Assembly (NCBI RefSeq): GCF_910592395.1
Contig: NC_088313.1
Location: forward strand, 13,844,437-13,908,436
DNA from: Lineus longissimus
Lineage: Eukaryota > Nemertea > Pilidiophora > Heteronemertea > Lineidae
Reading direction: 5' to 3'
DNA: 64,000 nt
The notes below the pieces were generated by a model, which did no database searches, was not told the origin of the DNA, and saw only the letters and a program-made list of their open reading frames with translations. Both the position numbers and the translations under genes were made by a program. Below are positions 1 through 12,478 of the stretch, in pieces (position 1 is the stretch's first letter; each line of letters opens with the position of its first letter).

Positions 1-630
1 GTTGACCGTAGCTAGTCCACATAACTTTCACATCAATCACTGTTAATCATAGCAATCAGTTATTCAGTCAATTGACCACGGCCACATTCCATTCTCTTTT
101 CTGCGAATCCTCCCTTCGCATCTCTTTATTTTGTGTCCAATTGCGCCGAAGCCTCACACGACCAGTCTCCATAATGACCATGATGTGCCTACCCTGGACA
201 AGGAAAGTCCTTTATAACTGCTGTGCACAGCCATCAGTGCTGAAATAAAGACAGCCAATCATTCAATCAGTGGATACCTATGACATTCTGCATTCTAAAA
301 AATATATACTCTCTTCTTAGCTGGCCACAGTTCCCGCACTTGTGAGTCAAACTGCATCAAACCCGGGTGGACGAGACATTTTGACCAAATTCCGTATATG
401 CTTCATCAGTAGCAAGAACCCGGCTAACACAACCTGCATATCAATAAAGCATTCTAGATCCTTTTGATGCCCATGTGACATTCCGATATTGAATTCCACG
501 CGCAAGCCATTCACTTGTATGAAATGAAGCAATCAATTGCGTCTCGCCTTACGTTTTCTTTGTGTCCGCAAGATATATCGCGTAGGATATCGATAATAAG
601 CAAAACATACTATAGTTTCTGTCCAGGTAG
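1..630. other. No gene recognised
   Basis: AT-rich sequence with only short unsupported frames. A tract near 180-260 with an AATAAA hexamer could be the end of an old LTR or transcript, but no partner was found in the window. Confidence 0.5.
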
Positions 631-1850
631 TGCCCCAGCTAGCAAAACAAATGGGAACCACATGGGTTTTACCTGGGCAAGCAGGGTCCCATCTGGCCCA
701 CATGTAACCCATGTGGGACCAAGATGGTTTATCTCACATGGGATTTCACCATGTGGGGCCCATATGGGAAAGCCCATATGGGTTTTGAGTTATGGGCCCC
801 ATGTGGGTTTGCGATGGTTAATATGGGGATCAATTGAGAATTGCAAGCCCAATGTATCCCATATGAACCCCATATCAATCCCACATCTGAGAATTTCCAA
901 TTATATTGTTTTAAAAATAAAGGGTTAACATGAGGCCCATTCAAGATTATGATAATGAAATATGTTTTATGAAATTTATGAGTAAAGCTGGCATTTTACA
1001 AAATTTGTTTGGCGCCAAAGCAAATCAAAATCGTCCCCATTGGCCTCCGAGTACATCGTGCGTCTCCAATGGAGCTGAAAGAGCTGATGGGGACGAGTAT
1101 TGTGGCCTCCTTGCACGCCATTGTCAGCCGCCATATTTGATTTTGTTCTTCACGCCAGGACTCAAAAGCAGAGAAACTTTCCCATAATTTCATTGATTAG
1201 AATAGTTTTTTGTTAGCCAGGTTAGTTGTGACTTTGTCTAGAGCACCAATCTTGATGTTTGTGTGCTTTATATACATTCTTTCAATACAATCCTGCAGAT
1301 TCTTCGATGTTTTTGTTGTGATATCCCGTTCGTTGTAGGCTGCTAGTGCTAGTGTAACTGTACATGCTACACTGTACATTTAACTGTGTACATTTATGTA
1401 CGTGAAAATACACTGTGCAGTGTGTCTTGCCTACCTGTTTTGCTGTTTTATCATGATCATGTATTGTAGGCCTATGTAGTGGTACTCGTAGCCTTGTTTT
1501 CATCCTGTTCAATCAATCTAGTGCTACTGCTATTTTCTTTTTGTCGTCATGAGTTGTTCAAACTCAAACTAAAGTCACGTTGGTCACGATGGAGGAAAAT
1601 CTTTTCCCTTAAGTTATTTTCTATTCTGAAATACTGTGTAATGTAACTTGAAGCAATTAAAACTTTGTCCATGCAACCCAAAAGTGGTGTGCGTTTCCAT
1701 TAGAATAAGATCACAAAAACAATGTCAATTATGAAATATAGCCAATACTCCTTTCATCTGTTGTCTGTCATACTACTTATTGATTGTCTTCTTGTCAGAA
1801 AACTATTGTGATGTACATAATACTGTTACACTATACTACTTTGGTTTCAG

Positions 1851-2086
1851 GAGGTGTTCGCAAACATGCCTATCAGAAGCAGGCAACAGACAAGGTCATC
1901 GCAGAGAAAATGTCAACATGGTTCACGAATGCGCGTGATCGAGGACTAGGAGGAAAACGTGCGGCGAGAGGATTGAAGTCGTCAATGAACAACAATTGCC
2001 AGGTGGAAATGACCCTGCCCTGCCAGAGCCACAAAATACTGATAGTGACAATTAAGAATATATATAACCATAGTGATGAACAGTGA
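1851..2086 (+). CDS. Possible terminal exon, function unknown
   Basis: A good acceptor (TTTGGTTTCAG) ends at 1850 and the frame stays open to a stop at 2086, giving about 78 residues rich in Lys and Arg, including ATDKVIAEKMSTWFTNARDR. It lies inside the 631-3049 element, so it could be a remnant of an element-encoded or captured gene. No family was recognised. It could equally be chance. Confidence 0.2.
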
Positions 2087-2103
2087 CTTGCCAAAACATG
2101 GAA

Positions 2104-2683
2104 ATGCAGGACAAAATCTCAGGTTTATTCAATGACATTGGTGCTTTGACATTGTTGATACTCAGTATATTATAAGTATTTCTATATCAACTGCAATTCA
2201 TTATAGAAATCAAATAAATATGTTCATTTTTTTATCATACATTTTGTTATGCAGGACAAAATCTCAGGTTTATTCAATGACATTGGTGTTTTGACATTGT
2301 TGATACTCAGTATATTATAAGTATTTCTATATCAACTGCAAATCATTATAGAAATCAAATAAATATGTTCATTTTTTTATCATACATTTTGTTATGCAGG
2401 ACAAAATCTCAGGTTTATTCAATGACATTGGTGCTTTGACATTGTTGATACTCAGTATATTATAAGTATTTCTATATCAACTGCAAATCATTACAGAAAT
2501 CAAATAAATATGTTCATTTTTTTATCATACATTTTGTTATGCAGGACAAAATCTCAGGTTTATTCAATGACATTGGTGCTTTGACATTGTTGGTACTCAG
2601 TATATTATAAGTATTTCTATATCAACTGCAAATCATTATAGAAATCAAATAAATATTTTCATTTTTTTATCATACATTTTGTT
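2104..2683. repeat. Tandem array, four 145 bp units
   Basis: Units start at 2104, 2249, 2394 and 2539, each beginning ATGCAGGACAAAATCTCAGG and ending near CATACATTTTGTT. They differ at only a few positions, so the array is young or homogenised. It is AT-rich and each unit has an AATAAA hexamer. There are no unique spacers, so this is a minisatellite and not a CRISPR array. Confidence 0.95.
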
Positions 2684-3049
2684 TCGTTTTTCCATACTCA
2701 ATGAACTCAACTCAGTGTCCCCAATCTCTTTTTGAGACAACGTGTCTGGGGATGACATAGACTATTCAAAGAAGTGTAGAACACATCAGACCAGGTGGGC
2801 ACTAACTGGGATTTACAGGTGGTGCTTGCCCATGCAACCCCCACGTCATACCCAGATACCCCACTTTCCCCAGATGGTACCCACATGGGCGTCCACGGTG
2901 CAAAACACATATGGGTCCCACATGGTTGAAGTGGGCCCCATGTTTCCCATCTGGGCCCCATATGGTTTGTTTAGATGGGACCCATATTGGCAACCCAGAT
3001 TGCCCATTTGGCACCCATATGGGTCCCATGTAATTTGCTAGCTGGGGCA

Positions 3050-5067
3050 AGCAATAACGATGATATTTGCTGATATCATATTGATAGCACAGGATTTGCA
3101 AGACCATATGACGGATACCCGTCTATAGTCCTCAGTCGCACCGCCTTATTCTCGAATTCCCTGACTTCTGTTGCCGCGATAAAGGTATTTCATCTTTACA
3201 CTGTCATTGTGTTCATTAACCCTTGCCCGTTAAGGCCCATCGACCCCCATGTGAGGAGTTTCGTGGGGTCGTTATTAAGATTTACCCTGAAGACTCTTTG
3301 ATAAAACAGTTGAACAATGGGAATTTAGGCCCTGGTGCGAGTTGGCTTTGTTTAAAAACAATAAACTGCGTATTTGGCAAGGCATGGATTTTTCAATTGC
3401 AAGGTAAGCAAATGGTAAGGGGCAAAAAAACATAAGGGGCCAAATTCATAAAGCTTAGCTTAAAACAGCGTTTAACTACTGAATAGACAGATTCTGGCCC
3501 TTCATGTGAATCTTCACAGAATATGAATAGGCCCTGAAACTGATTAGAGAGAAGTTGTACATGTCTAACCCTTAAACGCCCTTTATGAATTTGGGCCAAT
3601 GTGTCTAACCTGCTGTACTCACTGTTTGTTTTTGGCTCCCATTGAGGAGGAAATATGTATTAAAAAATGAATAAATAAACCCAAGGTTGACAACGCCAAA
3701 ACGCAGCCACTCCGGCTTATCCATTTTCAGCCGCCCATGACTCTTCTGTGTGACATACCATACTTAACGAGTGCTTTTTCAAAGCAATTACTTGTAATTA
3801 TGAGAGGTAAACACCGTCTATAACCATAGGTAAGAAGCAGGCATGGCAGTCAATGAAAGTCTAGGGGGACCTCAATCACAAAACACAGACTTGGCCGACA
3901 TCTTAGCCTTACAAAAAAATCGGACAATTGTTTTCAGAAAATCATTTTCCTTACAAAAGGATTATATGAAAAGTTTTCCGGCTGAAAACACTGAAATAAT
4001 TGGTGCTGATGTCTAGTAGCAGACGTTTGTAATATGATTTTGGTTGTCGTAAAAGCTTCTTAGATGAGGCGCTTAGCATTCTGCGTGACTTGCGTACGAA
4101 CTGGTGCATCTTTCTTCGGTATTCTTCAAGATGCGCATCAGATCAGAGATAGAAAGAAATTTGATTGGATTACGATTCTCAAATATGTTTTGCGTCTTCA
4201 TCAGAACCCGTACAGTTCTTCAATAATCAATTTGCCATTTTCCAACTGACGTACTGCTACGTGTACCGATATCATACGCATTGGTGATGATAGTAGGTGA
4301 CACAAAAAATTCTTACCTCTGACTTTAGGTAACTTATGTTAAAAGCTCTTAGAAAAGAACCAAATTCTTACCAGATGAAACGAAGATCAATACATTTTTA
4401 TTTCCAGTTTGTTTGATTTCGATCAATACCTGCACTGGTTTAAGGAATTGATACCGAAAACCGAGGCGTAGCCGAGGTTTTGGCCAATACTTTAGCTCCA
4501 CCGGAGCGGTTTGTGTGAAACAATCAATACCGACATTGAGATATCAATTTCTATTCAAAAACGTGTCAAATTAAATATCGAATAATGTGGTTTTAAATGC
4601 TTTTAAAATGCTTCCACATTTTGCAACAACCCAAGCGGTTTGGGTTGTCTCACCAAAACCACTGCGGTGAAAACGAGGCTATATACATTATCCATTATGA
4701 AAATGAAATATTCTCACCCGTGTGTTTTAGAATATTCCGCAATATTTGGCCTTTAACATTTTTCTACACGTCAGCACCCGAGCAGGCCGGTTATTTCGGT
4801 GTCATTGTCATTCAACAAACTCCCACATCAAAGTAATAATTCAACCATGATTGGTTGGACAGTCCATTATGGTGATCTTCGTTGATCGGACAAAAATTAA
4901 TGGTAGCGAACATCCTGCTTGGCTGCGCTGCAGCAAATGTGCTGAAAAATTAGTAATTTATTATAGCAAAATGCAGGTAAGATGAAAATAACGGAACACA
5001 AAAAGTACTGGCCGATCTCTCAGCTTCACGTGGCCGAAATAAGGTAAATTCTTGATTGCTATTATTA
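3050..5067. other. No gene recognised
   Basis: AT-rich, with only short frames. A small inverted motif near 4462-4480 (CCGAGGCGTAGCCGAGG) looks like a repeat fragment. No RNA gene or transposon end could be defined. Confidence 0.5.
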
Positions 5068-5117
5068 GCTCACCTCTTAGCAGAGGTGAGCTTATCCCAT
5101 ACCGTGGCGTCCGTCGT

Positions 5118-5155
<38 letters not shown>

Positions 5156-6192
5156 CGTCGTCCGTTAGCAGGGTACGTTTCGTAACTGCTAGAGCTATTG
5201 AGTTGAAACTTGGTACACATGTACCCTTATGTAATGACACCTTGGAGACCAAGTTTCAGTCCGATTCGTTTCATGGTTTGGCCACCAGGGGGCCAAACGT
5301 TAAAAGTGAAAATATGCAATATCTCCCTTAATAGTAGTCGGGAAATTTTGAAAAAAATATGGTAGGTACTTCTAGCAAAGGTGCATCATATATCCTCCGG
5401 GTTTTTGATTTGACCTCCTTTTCAAGGTCACAGAGGTCAAATGGTGTAAATTGGCCGTTAGGATGTAACGATGGCACGTTTCTAAACTGCAATGACTATT
5501 GATACCAAATTTGGTACACATTTACCCCTTAGTCAGGTGATCTCAGGGACCGAAGTTTGGTCCAATATGATTCACCACTTGACCACCAGGGGGCAAAATC
5601 CAAAAACCTTAAAAATGTGATTATTCCTTTACTTCTTGCCCGATTGCCACCAATTTGATATCATGGGTACATCTAACCACCATACAGTATATGTCACACA
5701 GGTTTTTAATTTGACCTTCTTGTCAAGGTCACAGAGGTCAAATGACGTAAATTCGCCGTCAGGACGTAACTATGGCACGTTTCTTAACTGCAATGACTAT
5801 TGATCACAAATTAAGTACACATGTACCCCTTGGTCAGGTGATCTCAGGTACCGAAGTTTGGTGCGATCTGATTTGCCGTTTGGCCTCCAGGGAGGGGGCC
5901 AAATCCTAAATTCATCAAAATGCCATTATTCCTAGTAATGACTTGCCCGATTGGCACCAATTTTATATCATAGGTACATATAATTCTAACAACCATTCAA
6001 TTTATCACCCGGGTCTTCTTTGATTTGACCTACTTTTCAAGGTCACAGAGGTCGAATGTACTGTAAATTGGCTATTTTGGGGAAATTGTAATTGCTTGGA
6101 CCTACATCAAACCTAACACTACATGACACAATACCATGCTCTTTATCCATCTTTCCTCCACATGAGGTGAGCACAATGGCCCTGGCCATTTT
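5068..6192. mobile_element. Repeat element A, copy 1: three ~301 bp units with CTCF-like and DR3-like motifs
   Basis: The left end has a 9 bp hairpin (GCTCACCTC 5068-5076, GAGGTGAGC 5083-5091) followed by a (GTC)n run. Three diverged units of about 301 bp follow, marked by GGCACGTTTCTTAACTGC-like starts near 5171, 5472 and 5773. The right end reads GAGGTGAGCACAATGGCC. Each unit carries a CCACCAGGGGGC-like core (5281, 5581, and a variant near 5882) and TCAAGGTCACAGAGGTCA (5422-5439, 5723-5740, one-base variant 6037-6054). No protein is encoded; the Arg-rich frame here is the GTC run. Confidence 0.8.
5109..5163. repeat. (GTC)n microsatellite with GTCC interruptions
   Basis: GTC repeats interrupted by GTCCGTC near both ends. 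The same motif opens the second copy of the element near 10604, so it is part of the element design. Confidence 0.95.
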
Positions 6193-9100
6193 TATTGGAG
6201 TTATCAATAATTAAAATTGTTCATTTTCTGTGTGTAGTCACCAGGATAGTAGCAATGAATTGAGGTGGCAGTTTCCTAAAGGCGCTGGGTTAGTGTTATG
6301 AAGTTAGTGTTATCGGGAATTCATAACCTTTACTGACTGGCGGCAGAACTACTCCTTTTAGGACTTTGATACAGCAACAACGGTCGAGTGGTCGCATCAT
6401 CGCGTTGATTACCACAAGCCCACGCGCGGAACAGCTGCTGACTGTAAAACACCACACTTAGAAATCCATTAGTTCACGAACACTTGCGCCAGCAGTGTAT
6501 CTTTTACCAATTTGAAATATCGACCATGTTTTGGAGAAACGGCTGAATTGACGCGTGTTTGGACCGCAACGCAGAATAAATTACTACAAAAATTACTATT
6601 GAGAAGGAGTGCATTGTGCATGATATTAATTTCATGTTGTAACGAGACTGGTGCGTCCAAAGACCGAGACGAGAAAATGGCATGCATCAGAAACAATATT
6701 TTACAGGAAATCCCACTGGCAAGCAAATCGATATTGAGGGGCGGCAAACTGTTTGCCCAATTACAAAAATCAACGACTACCGAACCAGTGGATTAGGCGA
6801 CGAAGAGAGAGAGCAAAAAAATGGTACCACGATATTCGCTGTCTCTATAAGGCCCGTTTACGCGGGACCAGACCGATTCAGGTCGATCCGGACCGATCTA
6901 GATTGACCTGCCCTGTATCGGTGCAGCTGGGTAGTAGACAATTCCTCTTGTCTTTAACATGATACCACTCTAGTGACTAATACTTCGATCGCTCTGAAAC
7001 AACGGGACCGAAGTGGTGTTCAAGCAAATCAAATCCGCCGGTCGAACGTTGCAACGGTTGAATACCAATGGATCAAGAAGTACAATATGGGCTGCTACGT
7101 CGATGATGAAGCCATATATTTTCTAAGGTAAGAAGAGAAAAGAAATCTCGGGTCTACTCATTTGCACAAAACGATTACGCTAAACGAACGGAAAAATATC
7201 AAATCCTATATATCATCAGTCAGCTCATGGTGTTATAAGTCCCACACCTATATCCAAAACCCGTAGTTTGCAATACAGCACCCAGTCGCGCTTCCTGATA
7301 GATCCAAGAATCCTCTTAATAGTAACACGAAACCATTTTATCTACATGTTTTTATAGAAATTCAATGAAAGCAGGTCTTTCAAACACTTTGAAACTCCGA
7401 TAAAACCAAGTGGTCTCTAATCTACCAACGGACGAACATATAGTTGAAAACCAATTGAACAATTGAAAGTAGTGGTCGAAATCAAGTGGTTTGAAAGGTT
7501 GGCTGCTATGACGATGAGGCAATTACGGATTCTTAATGGTACATGGTAAATAGGATTCGTAAGTAGTAGGTTTCATCATATCCACTCCCAAAAACTGATA
7601 ATGCTGTAACGAACCGGAAACAAGTTTAGTCCTGCCCGTGATAAAACCACAACTTGATCCAAAAAACACCACAGACGATGCCGAATCCTGTCGCACAGTC
7701 CTAATCTCGGCATCGCTCGAGAACCTATACCGCTGTTGTGGACAATATTTTTTTGTCCCTACTGTGATGCCATCCTCCTTCGATCATGACCCTGCATGAA
7801 ATCAAAGAAACGCAAGTGGACTGTAATCAAATCAAATTTAGAGGACGAATAGAGCGAAAGTTGAGATGTTGATTAAGTAGTCGAATTAGGTAGAACAAGG
7901 TTGGCTGCTGCGAGGATGAAACAATCGATTTTCTATGGAATAGGGTTCGTCAAAGCACCTGTGAGTCCATTCATTCCCTCAAACACTACCGTCAAACTGC
8001 CAATGCTAAAACTAACCGAAAATGAGTCTGAACCTATCACCAGTTACCTCATGCTAGATCCACAACTTCCACCAAATCAACCCGCAGTTGATAACCTAGA
8101 ACCCTTGGCCTGTTGCGCCCCTTGATCCCAATCTCTTTCAGAACCAGTACTGCAGTCAGCTGGTAAATAGACAATTCGTCTTGCCTGAAATAAGATACCC
8201 ATCTGACTTGGTTCGTTCTTGAAGAAAATCAATGAAACCAGAGTGGTGTTTAAGCAAATCGAATCTGCCGGTCGATCATGGAGTAAAGGTTGAATACCAA
8301 TTGAGTCAAGTGGTCGGAGGCTTGATAAACGTCGACTGCTATTTATTGACAATCATAAAGCATATCGTCTATACCAATGTCTCTTTGATTACTTCAGTCA
8401 TCACGTGAAATTGTTCTGGGCTGATCAGAAGAGTGCAACATTGCATTAAATATAGTATGTTCATGTATTGCAATATATGAAGGAGATCGTGAAGCAACCG
8501 AAGAGTCCCACAGAAAGAAAAGCTATTCCGTTTAACCAACAATTCTGGCATCTTTTCGAACCAGTACCGCGGCTGGCGACCAGACAATGGTAAATGCAAA
8601 ACTCACAGCTCCGCGCGCTGACCCCAATTTCTGCTCGCGCTCGATCTAGCGTCATGAGTATGAACATGTAATCCTTGATTCCTACCCCGCCCCAATCCAT
8701 CCTTAGATATAACAGGTCCCAATCAAAGCACAAGCCGACATTAACAAGCCATATCCCGGATCCCTAACGTATGATTGAAAAATCGTGTTATCCGCGACTG
8801 AGCTAATGGAACCAGGAGGCTGTGTCTACATTCTCACCCGGCTCAAAACAATAAACTGCAGAAAGGGCTACATATAGATTTTCCTTAATGACAATCTAAT
8901 GCGCCTTACCGGTTTAACTGTGAGTCCAAAAACGAACGTGCCTCATAGTGCGTACTCACAAGCAGTCGGTCCATGCAATAAATTCCCTGTGTAATGGATC
9001 AAAGCAATTAGTAAATGACAGCACTTTTAATTTGTAAAACTGGGCAGAGATTAAGTTCACTGCAGCTTAGCTAATACATGCCGAAGTGAACAGTCGAAAG

Positions 9101-10568
9101 TGTAACCACGCGCGCATAGTGCTGGTTCATCATGATGATTACTATCGTCAAACGCCCTTAATAGAAATAAGGGGTTTGAGCTTTTGATAAACCTTAAATG
9201 GTTTTTCGGCCTACATTCATATGCACCCATAGAGGTTTTTCAGCGAAAAGAAACGAAAAACCCTCGAGTTTTTCAGAATCTAAAAACCATCAACTTTTTT
9301 TTTATTTTTACCGAAAGACCTCTATAGCCGGCATATTTCTGTCGGCTGAAAAAAAACGTCAGCTCAAAACCTTTATTTCATGAGAGTATTATTCTCTGTT
9401 TGATTAACGTTAGGAAAATCCGAGGACACTCAGTATCATACTGGTATATCCTTGATGATATCATTATTTTCCAGGTCTTGTCGAGCGCCTGGATTATCCT
9501 ATCACAGCGCTAATGGTAATATTACGCTATTGGAAATCTAAAATGAATTTGATGAGTGCAATCTTTTGCTGTAAATGAATTATTTACTATATCAACAGGA
9601 AATCAAAACAACTTTTATGAATGTAATGTTGTGTTTTTAATAAGTGTACACTATAATTATCAACAGGGAAAGTAAAAATATGATGAGTGTATTAAGTACA
9701 TGTACATGTACTGACCCTATACGCGGTATTATCATGAAGAAGAAAACCTCGTAACTTTTCACAACCAACAATCGCGGAATCTTTCTTTTAAGTAGGTGTT
9801 CAATATGCATCGGCTTAACGCCAACCGGTGCATGGCGTTACTTGGATAAAGAACAAGCCGGCCCTATATCGACAAGTAATCAATAGGGCTGGCGAGCAAA
9901 ATGCAGATATGGAATTCGCTAATGGATTGTCAATTACAAATGATGGATGAATATAGACTCGCGTAGAACTTAAACACTATCCGTTCGCAAAGTGATAAAG
10001 AGCAATCAGCTGGCCCTTTTTTTCAACACCATTTGGTAGAGACGTACAGTGGGGGAGGAGCAGGTGGTACTGCCAAACCTAAGTTTAAAAAACGCGTTTT
10101 TACTGCAGGTTATGGAGGTTTTGGGACGAAATGTGGTCCCGGCTCTGCCCCCAGAGAGTTTATTCGGTATGGAACCGTCCGTGCAGCTGATTGCATGGAC
10201 AAGGAACTATTTCTGGTAGAAAACACGGATAACGGGGAACTGCGACGGACAGACAAATGTGAAGATTACACTATGGAATTAGTTACGTCACTCATTAGAA
10301 ATGATATAGATAATAGACCATGCATAAAACCTGCGCACCATCATTCTCTTCGCATAGCTGAAAATCAACTGTTTTAAAATGTGATGATATCACCATCAAG
10401 TCTCTTTCATGAACAAGTACAGATAGAAAATGCAAGGATTCAGGCACACCCCAAGCAACGAAAATGTTTGGGGCAATTCTGCAGCCATCGGAAAGTGCTT
10501 CTTTCGTCATCTTTAATCATGGTTCTTCCAACACCTCAACGGACTCATCCTGAGATTCAGGCTTTTTT
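6193..10568. other. No gene recognised; dispersed repeats
   Basis: Two stretches resemble each other in the same orientation: about 6930-7085 and 8155-8320. Both have TAGACAATTC and, farther on, AAGCAAATC next to CGGTCGA and GGTTGAATACCAA, so they are diverged copies of one repeat. Near 6848-6910 is a block of CCGATYCAGGTCGATCC-like short repeats. A frame at 10033-10377 was not recognised. Confidence 0.45.
10250..10362. repeat. Diverged direct repeat, left copy
   Basis: Matches about 12365-12478 in the same orientation, including TCACTMATTAGAAATGA, CATGCATAA/CAGTGCATAA and CATTCTCTTCGCAT. In one frame both read SLIRNDxDNxxCI, so the ancestor may have been coding. The pair flanks repeat element A copy 2, which sits between them. 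Confidence 0.55.
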
Positions 10569-12172
10569 GGCTCACCGTAAGGGGAGTCTATATGATAGCG
10601 CTGTGTCCGTCGTCGTCGTCGTCGTCGTCGTATCCTAACAGTGGCACGTTTCTTAACTGCTAGGGTTATGAATTTGAAACTTTGTACACAGTATGCCCTA
10701 GGTCAGCTGACCTCTGACACTGATTTTCGGTCCGATCTGATTCTCTGTTTGGCCACCAGGGGGCCAAATGTCGATATCTAAAAAGTGTGATATCTCGCTT
10801 ATTAGTGACTTGTTTTCGATGAAACTTTTGTTGTAGGTACTCATAGCAAATATACATCTTATATCGTACGGGTTTTTAATTTGACCTACTTTTCAAGGTC
10901 ACAGAGGTCATATGGCGTAAATTGGTCATTAGAGTGTAAACTATGGCACGTTTCTTAACCACTAAAGCTATGAACTTGAAACTTGGTACATATAACCCCC
11001 TACATCACATAGCCTTTGGTGCTGAATTTCAGTTTGATCTGATTCTCAACTTTGCCACCAGGGGGCCAAAAGTGGAAATCTAAAAAGTCTGATATCTCGC
11101 TTATAAGTGACTTGTTTTCGATAAGATTTTTATGGTAGGTACTCTTAGGAAGAATACATCACATACCTTACGGGTTTTCAATTTGACCTACTTTTCAAGG
11201 TCACAGAGGTCATATGGCGTAAATTGGCCGTTAGAGTGTAAACTATGGCACATTTCTTAACCAGTAAAGCTATGAACTTGAAACTTGGTACATATAACCC
11301 CCTACATCACATAGCCTTTGGTGCTGAATTTCAGTTTGATCTGATTCTCAACTTTGCCACCAGGGGGCCAAAAGTGGAAATCTAAAAAGTCTGATATCTC
11401 GCTTATAAGTGACTTGTTTTCGATAAGATTTTTATGGTAGGTACTCTTAGGAAGAATACATCACATACCTTACGGGTTTTCAATTTGACCTACTTTTCAA
11501 GGTCACAGAGGTCATATGGCGTAAATTGGCCGTTAGAGTGTAAACTATGGCACATTTCTTAACCAGTAAAGCTATGAACTTGAAACTTGGTGCATATAAC
11601 CCCCTACATCAGATAACCTTTGATGCCGAATTTTGGCCCGATCTGATTCTTTATTCGGCCACCAGGGGGCCATAATGGAAAAAGTAAGAAGTGCAATATC
11701 TTGCTTATTTTTAGTGATTCGTTTTCAATAACATTTTTATGGTAGGTTCTCCTAGCAAGGATACATCACATATCATATGAGTTTTTGATCTGACCTGCTT
11801 TTCAAGGTCACAGAGGTCAAATGGCGTAAATTGGTCGTTTGATTGTAACTATGGCACGTTTCTTAACCACTAAAGCTTTGAACTTGAAATTTTTTACACA
11901 TGACTCCCTACGTCATGTAACCTCGGACACGGAATTTCGATCTGATCTGGTACTCAACTCGACCACCAGGAGGCCAAAACTAAAATAGGTAAAAAGTGCA
12001 ATATCTCGTTTATTAGTGACTTGTTTTTGATGATATTCTTAGCAACGATACATCACATGTCATACCGACTTTGGTTTGACCTATATACTATACATGTTCA
12101 ATGTTTCTTAATTTGGATGAATTCCAAAGCACCAAATATCTATACGGTGAGCACAATGGCCCCTGGCCGTTT
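10569..12172. mobile_element. Repeat element A, copy 2: five ~302 bp units with CTCF-like and DR3-like motifs
   Basis: Begins GGCTCACCGT at 10569 and ends ACGGTGAGCACAATGGCC, giving short inverted ends of the same type as copy 1. After a short (GTC)n run, units start near 10643, 10945, 11247, 11549 and 11851. Units three and four are virtually identical. CCACCAGGGGGC cores lie near 10752, 11055, 11356 and 11659, with a variant near 11962. TCAAGGTCACAGAGGTCA lies exactly at 10893-10910, 11195-11212, 11497-11514 and 11802-11819. No coding capacity was seen. Five units here against three in copy 1 implies expansion or contraction of the internal array. Confidence 0.85.
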
Positions 12173-12364
12173 CATTACTCTTTCGTATCGACAGGCGGAG
12201 AATATTGAAAATCACTGGTTATGGCAGGATGCAACATATACTCCGCATAAAACGACTGTAGCAATGCATGGAACATCGTTCTCTCCTTTCGCTCAGCAGG
12301 TGAACATCGCAGCTAATTGCCTGCATGAAGAACAATAAGCTGGTCGTGCATATCGGCATCTCAT

Positions 12365-12478
12365 CAACAGAACTAATAGCGAATGTAAAGAAAAGCAATG
12401 GAATCGCCATGTCACTAATTAGAAATGACGAAGATAACGGACAGTGCATAATCTACCCACGAACATTCTCTTCGCATG
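12365..12478. repeat. Diverged direct repeat, right copy
   Basis: Partner of 10250-10362, on the other side of the ~302 bp unit array. Confidence 0.55.

Larger units (their letters stand above)
631..3049. mobile_element. Unclassified DNA transposon with terminal inverted repeats and CCCATATGGG-type arrays
   Basis: The first 16 bases (TGCCCCAGCTAGCAAA, 631-646) recur as an exact reverse complement at 3034-3049, so the segment has matching inverted ends. Inside each end, about 660-890 and 2830-3030, lies a cluster of near-palindromic decamers such as CCCATATGGG, CCCACATGGG and CCCATGTGGG in both orientations. An AG dinucleotide sits outside both ends and may be a 2 bp target duplication, but that is weak. 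No transposase was recognised, so it is probably a non-autonomous copy. The interior holds the 145 bp tandem array and one exon-like frame. Frames through the decamers give repetitive Gly/Pro/Trp/His peptides that are artefacts of the repeat. Confidence 0.7.

Noticed and set aside
660-944. Gly/Pro/Trp-rich ORFs on both strands (also 2707-3107)
   Set aside because: Open frames produced by the CCCATATGGG decamers, present in several frames at once.
2104-2683. CRISPR-like array
   Set aside because: Units are 145 bp with no unique spacers, in eukaryotic DNA.
5056-5331. Arg-rich ORF
   Set aside because: It is a translation of the (GTC)n run inside repeat element A; no coding support.
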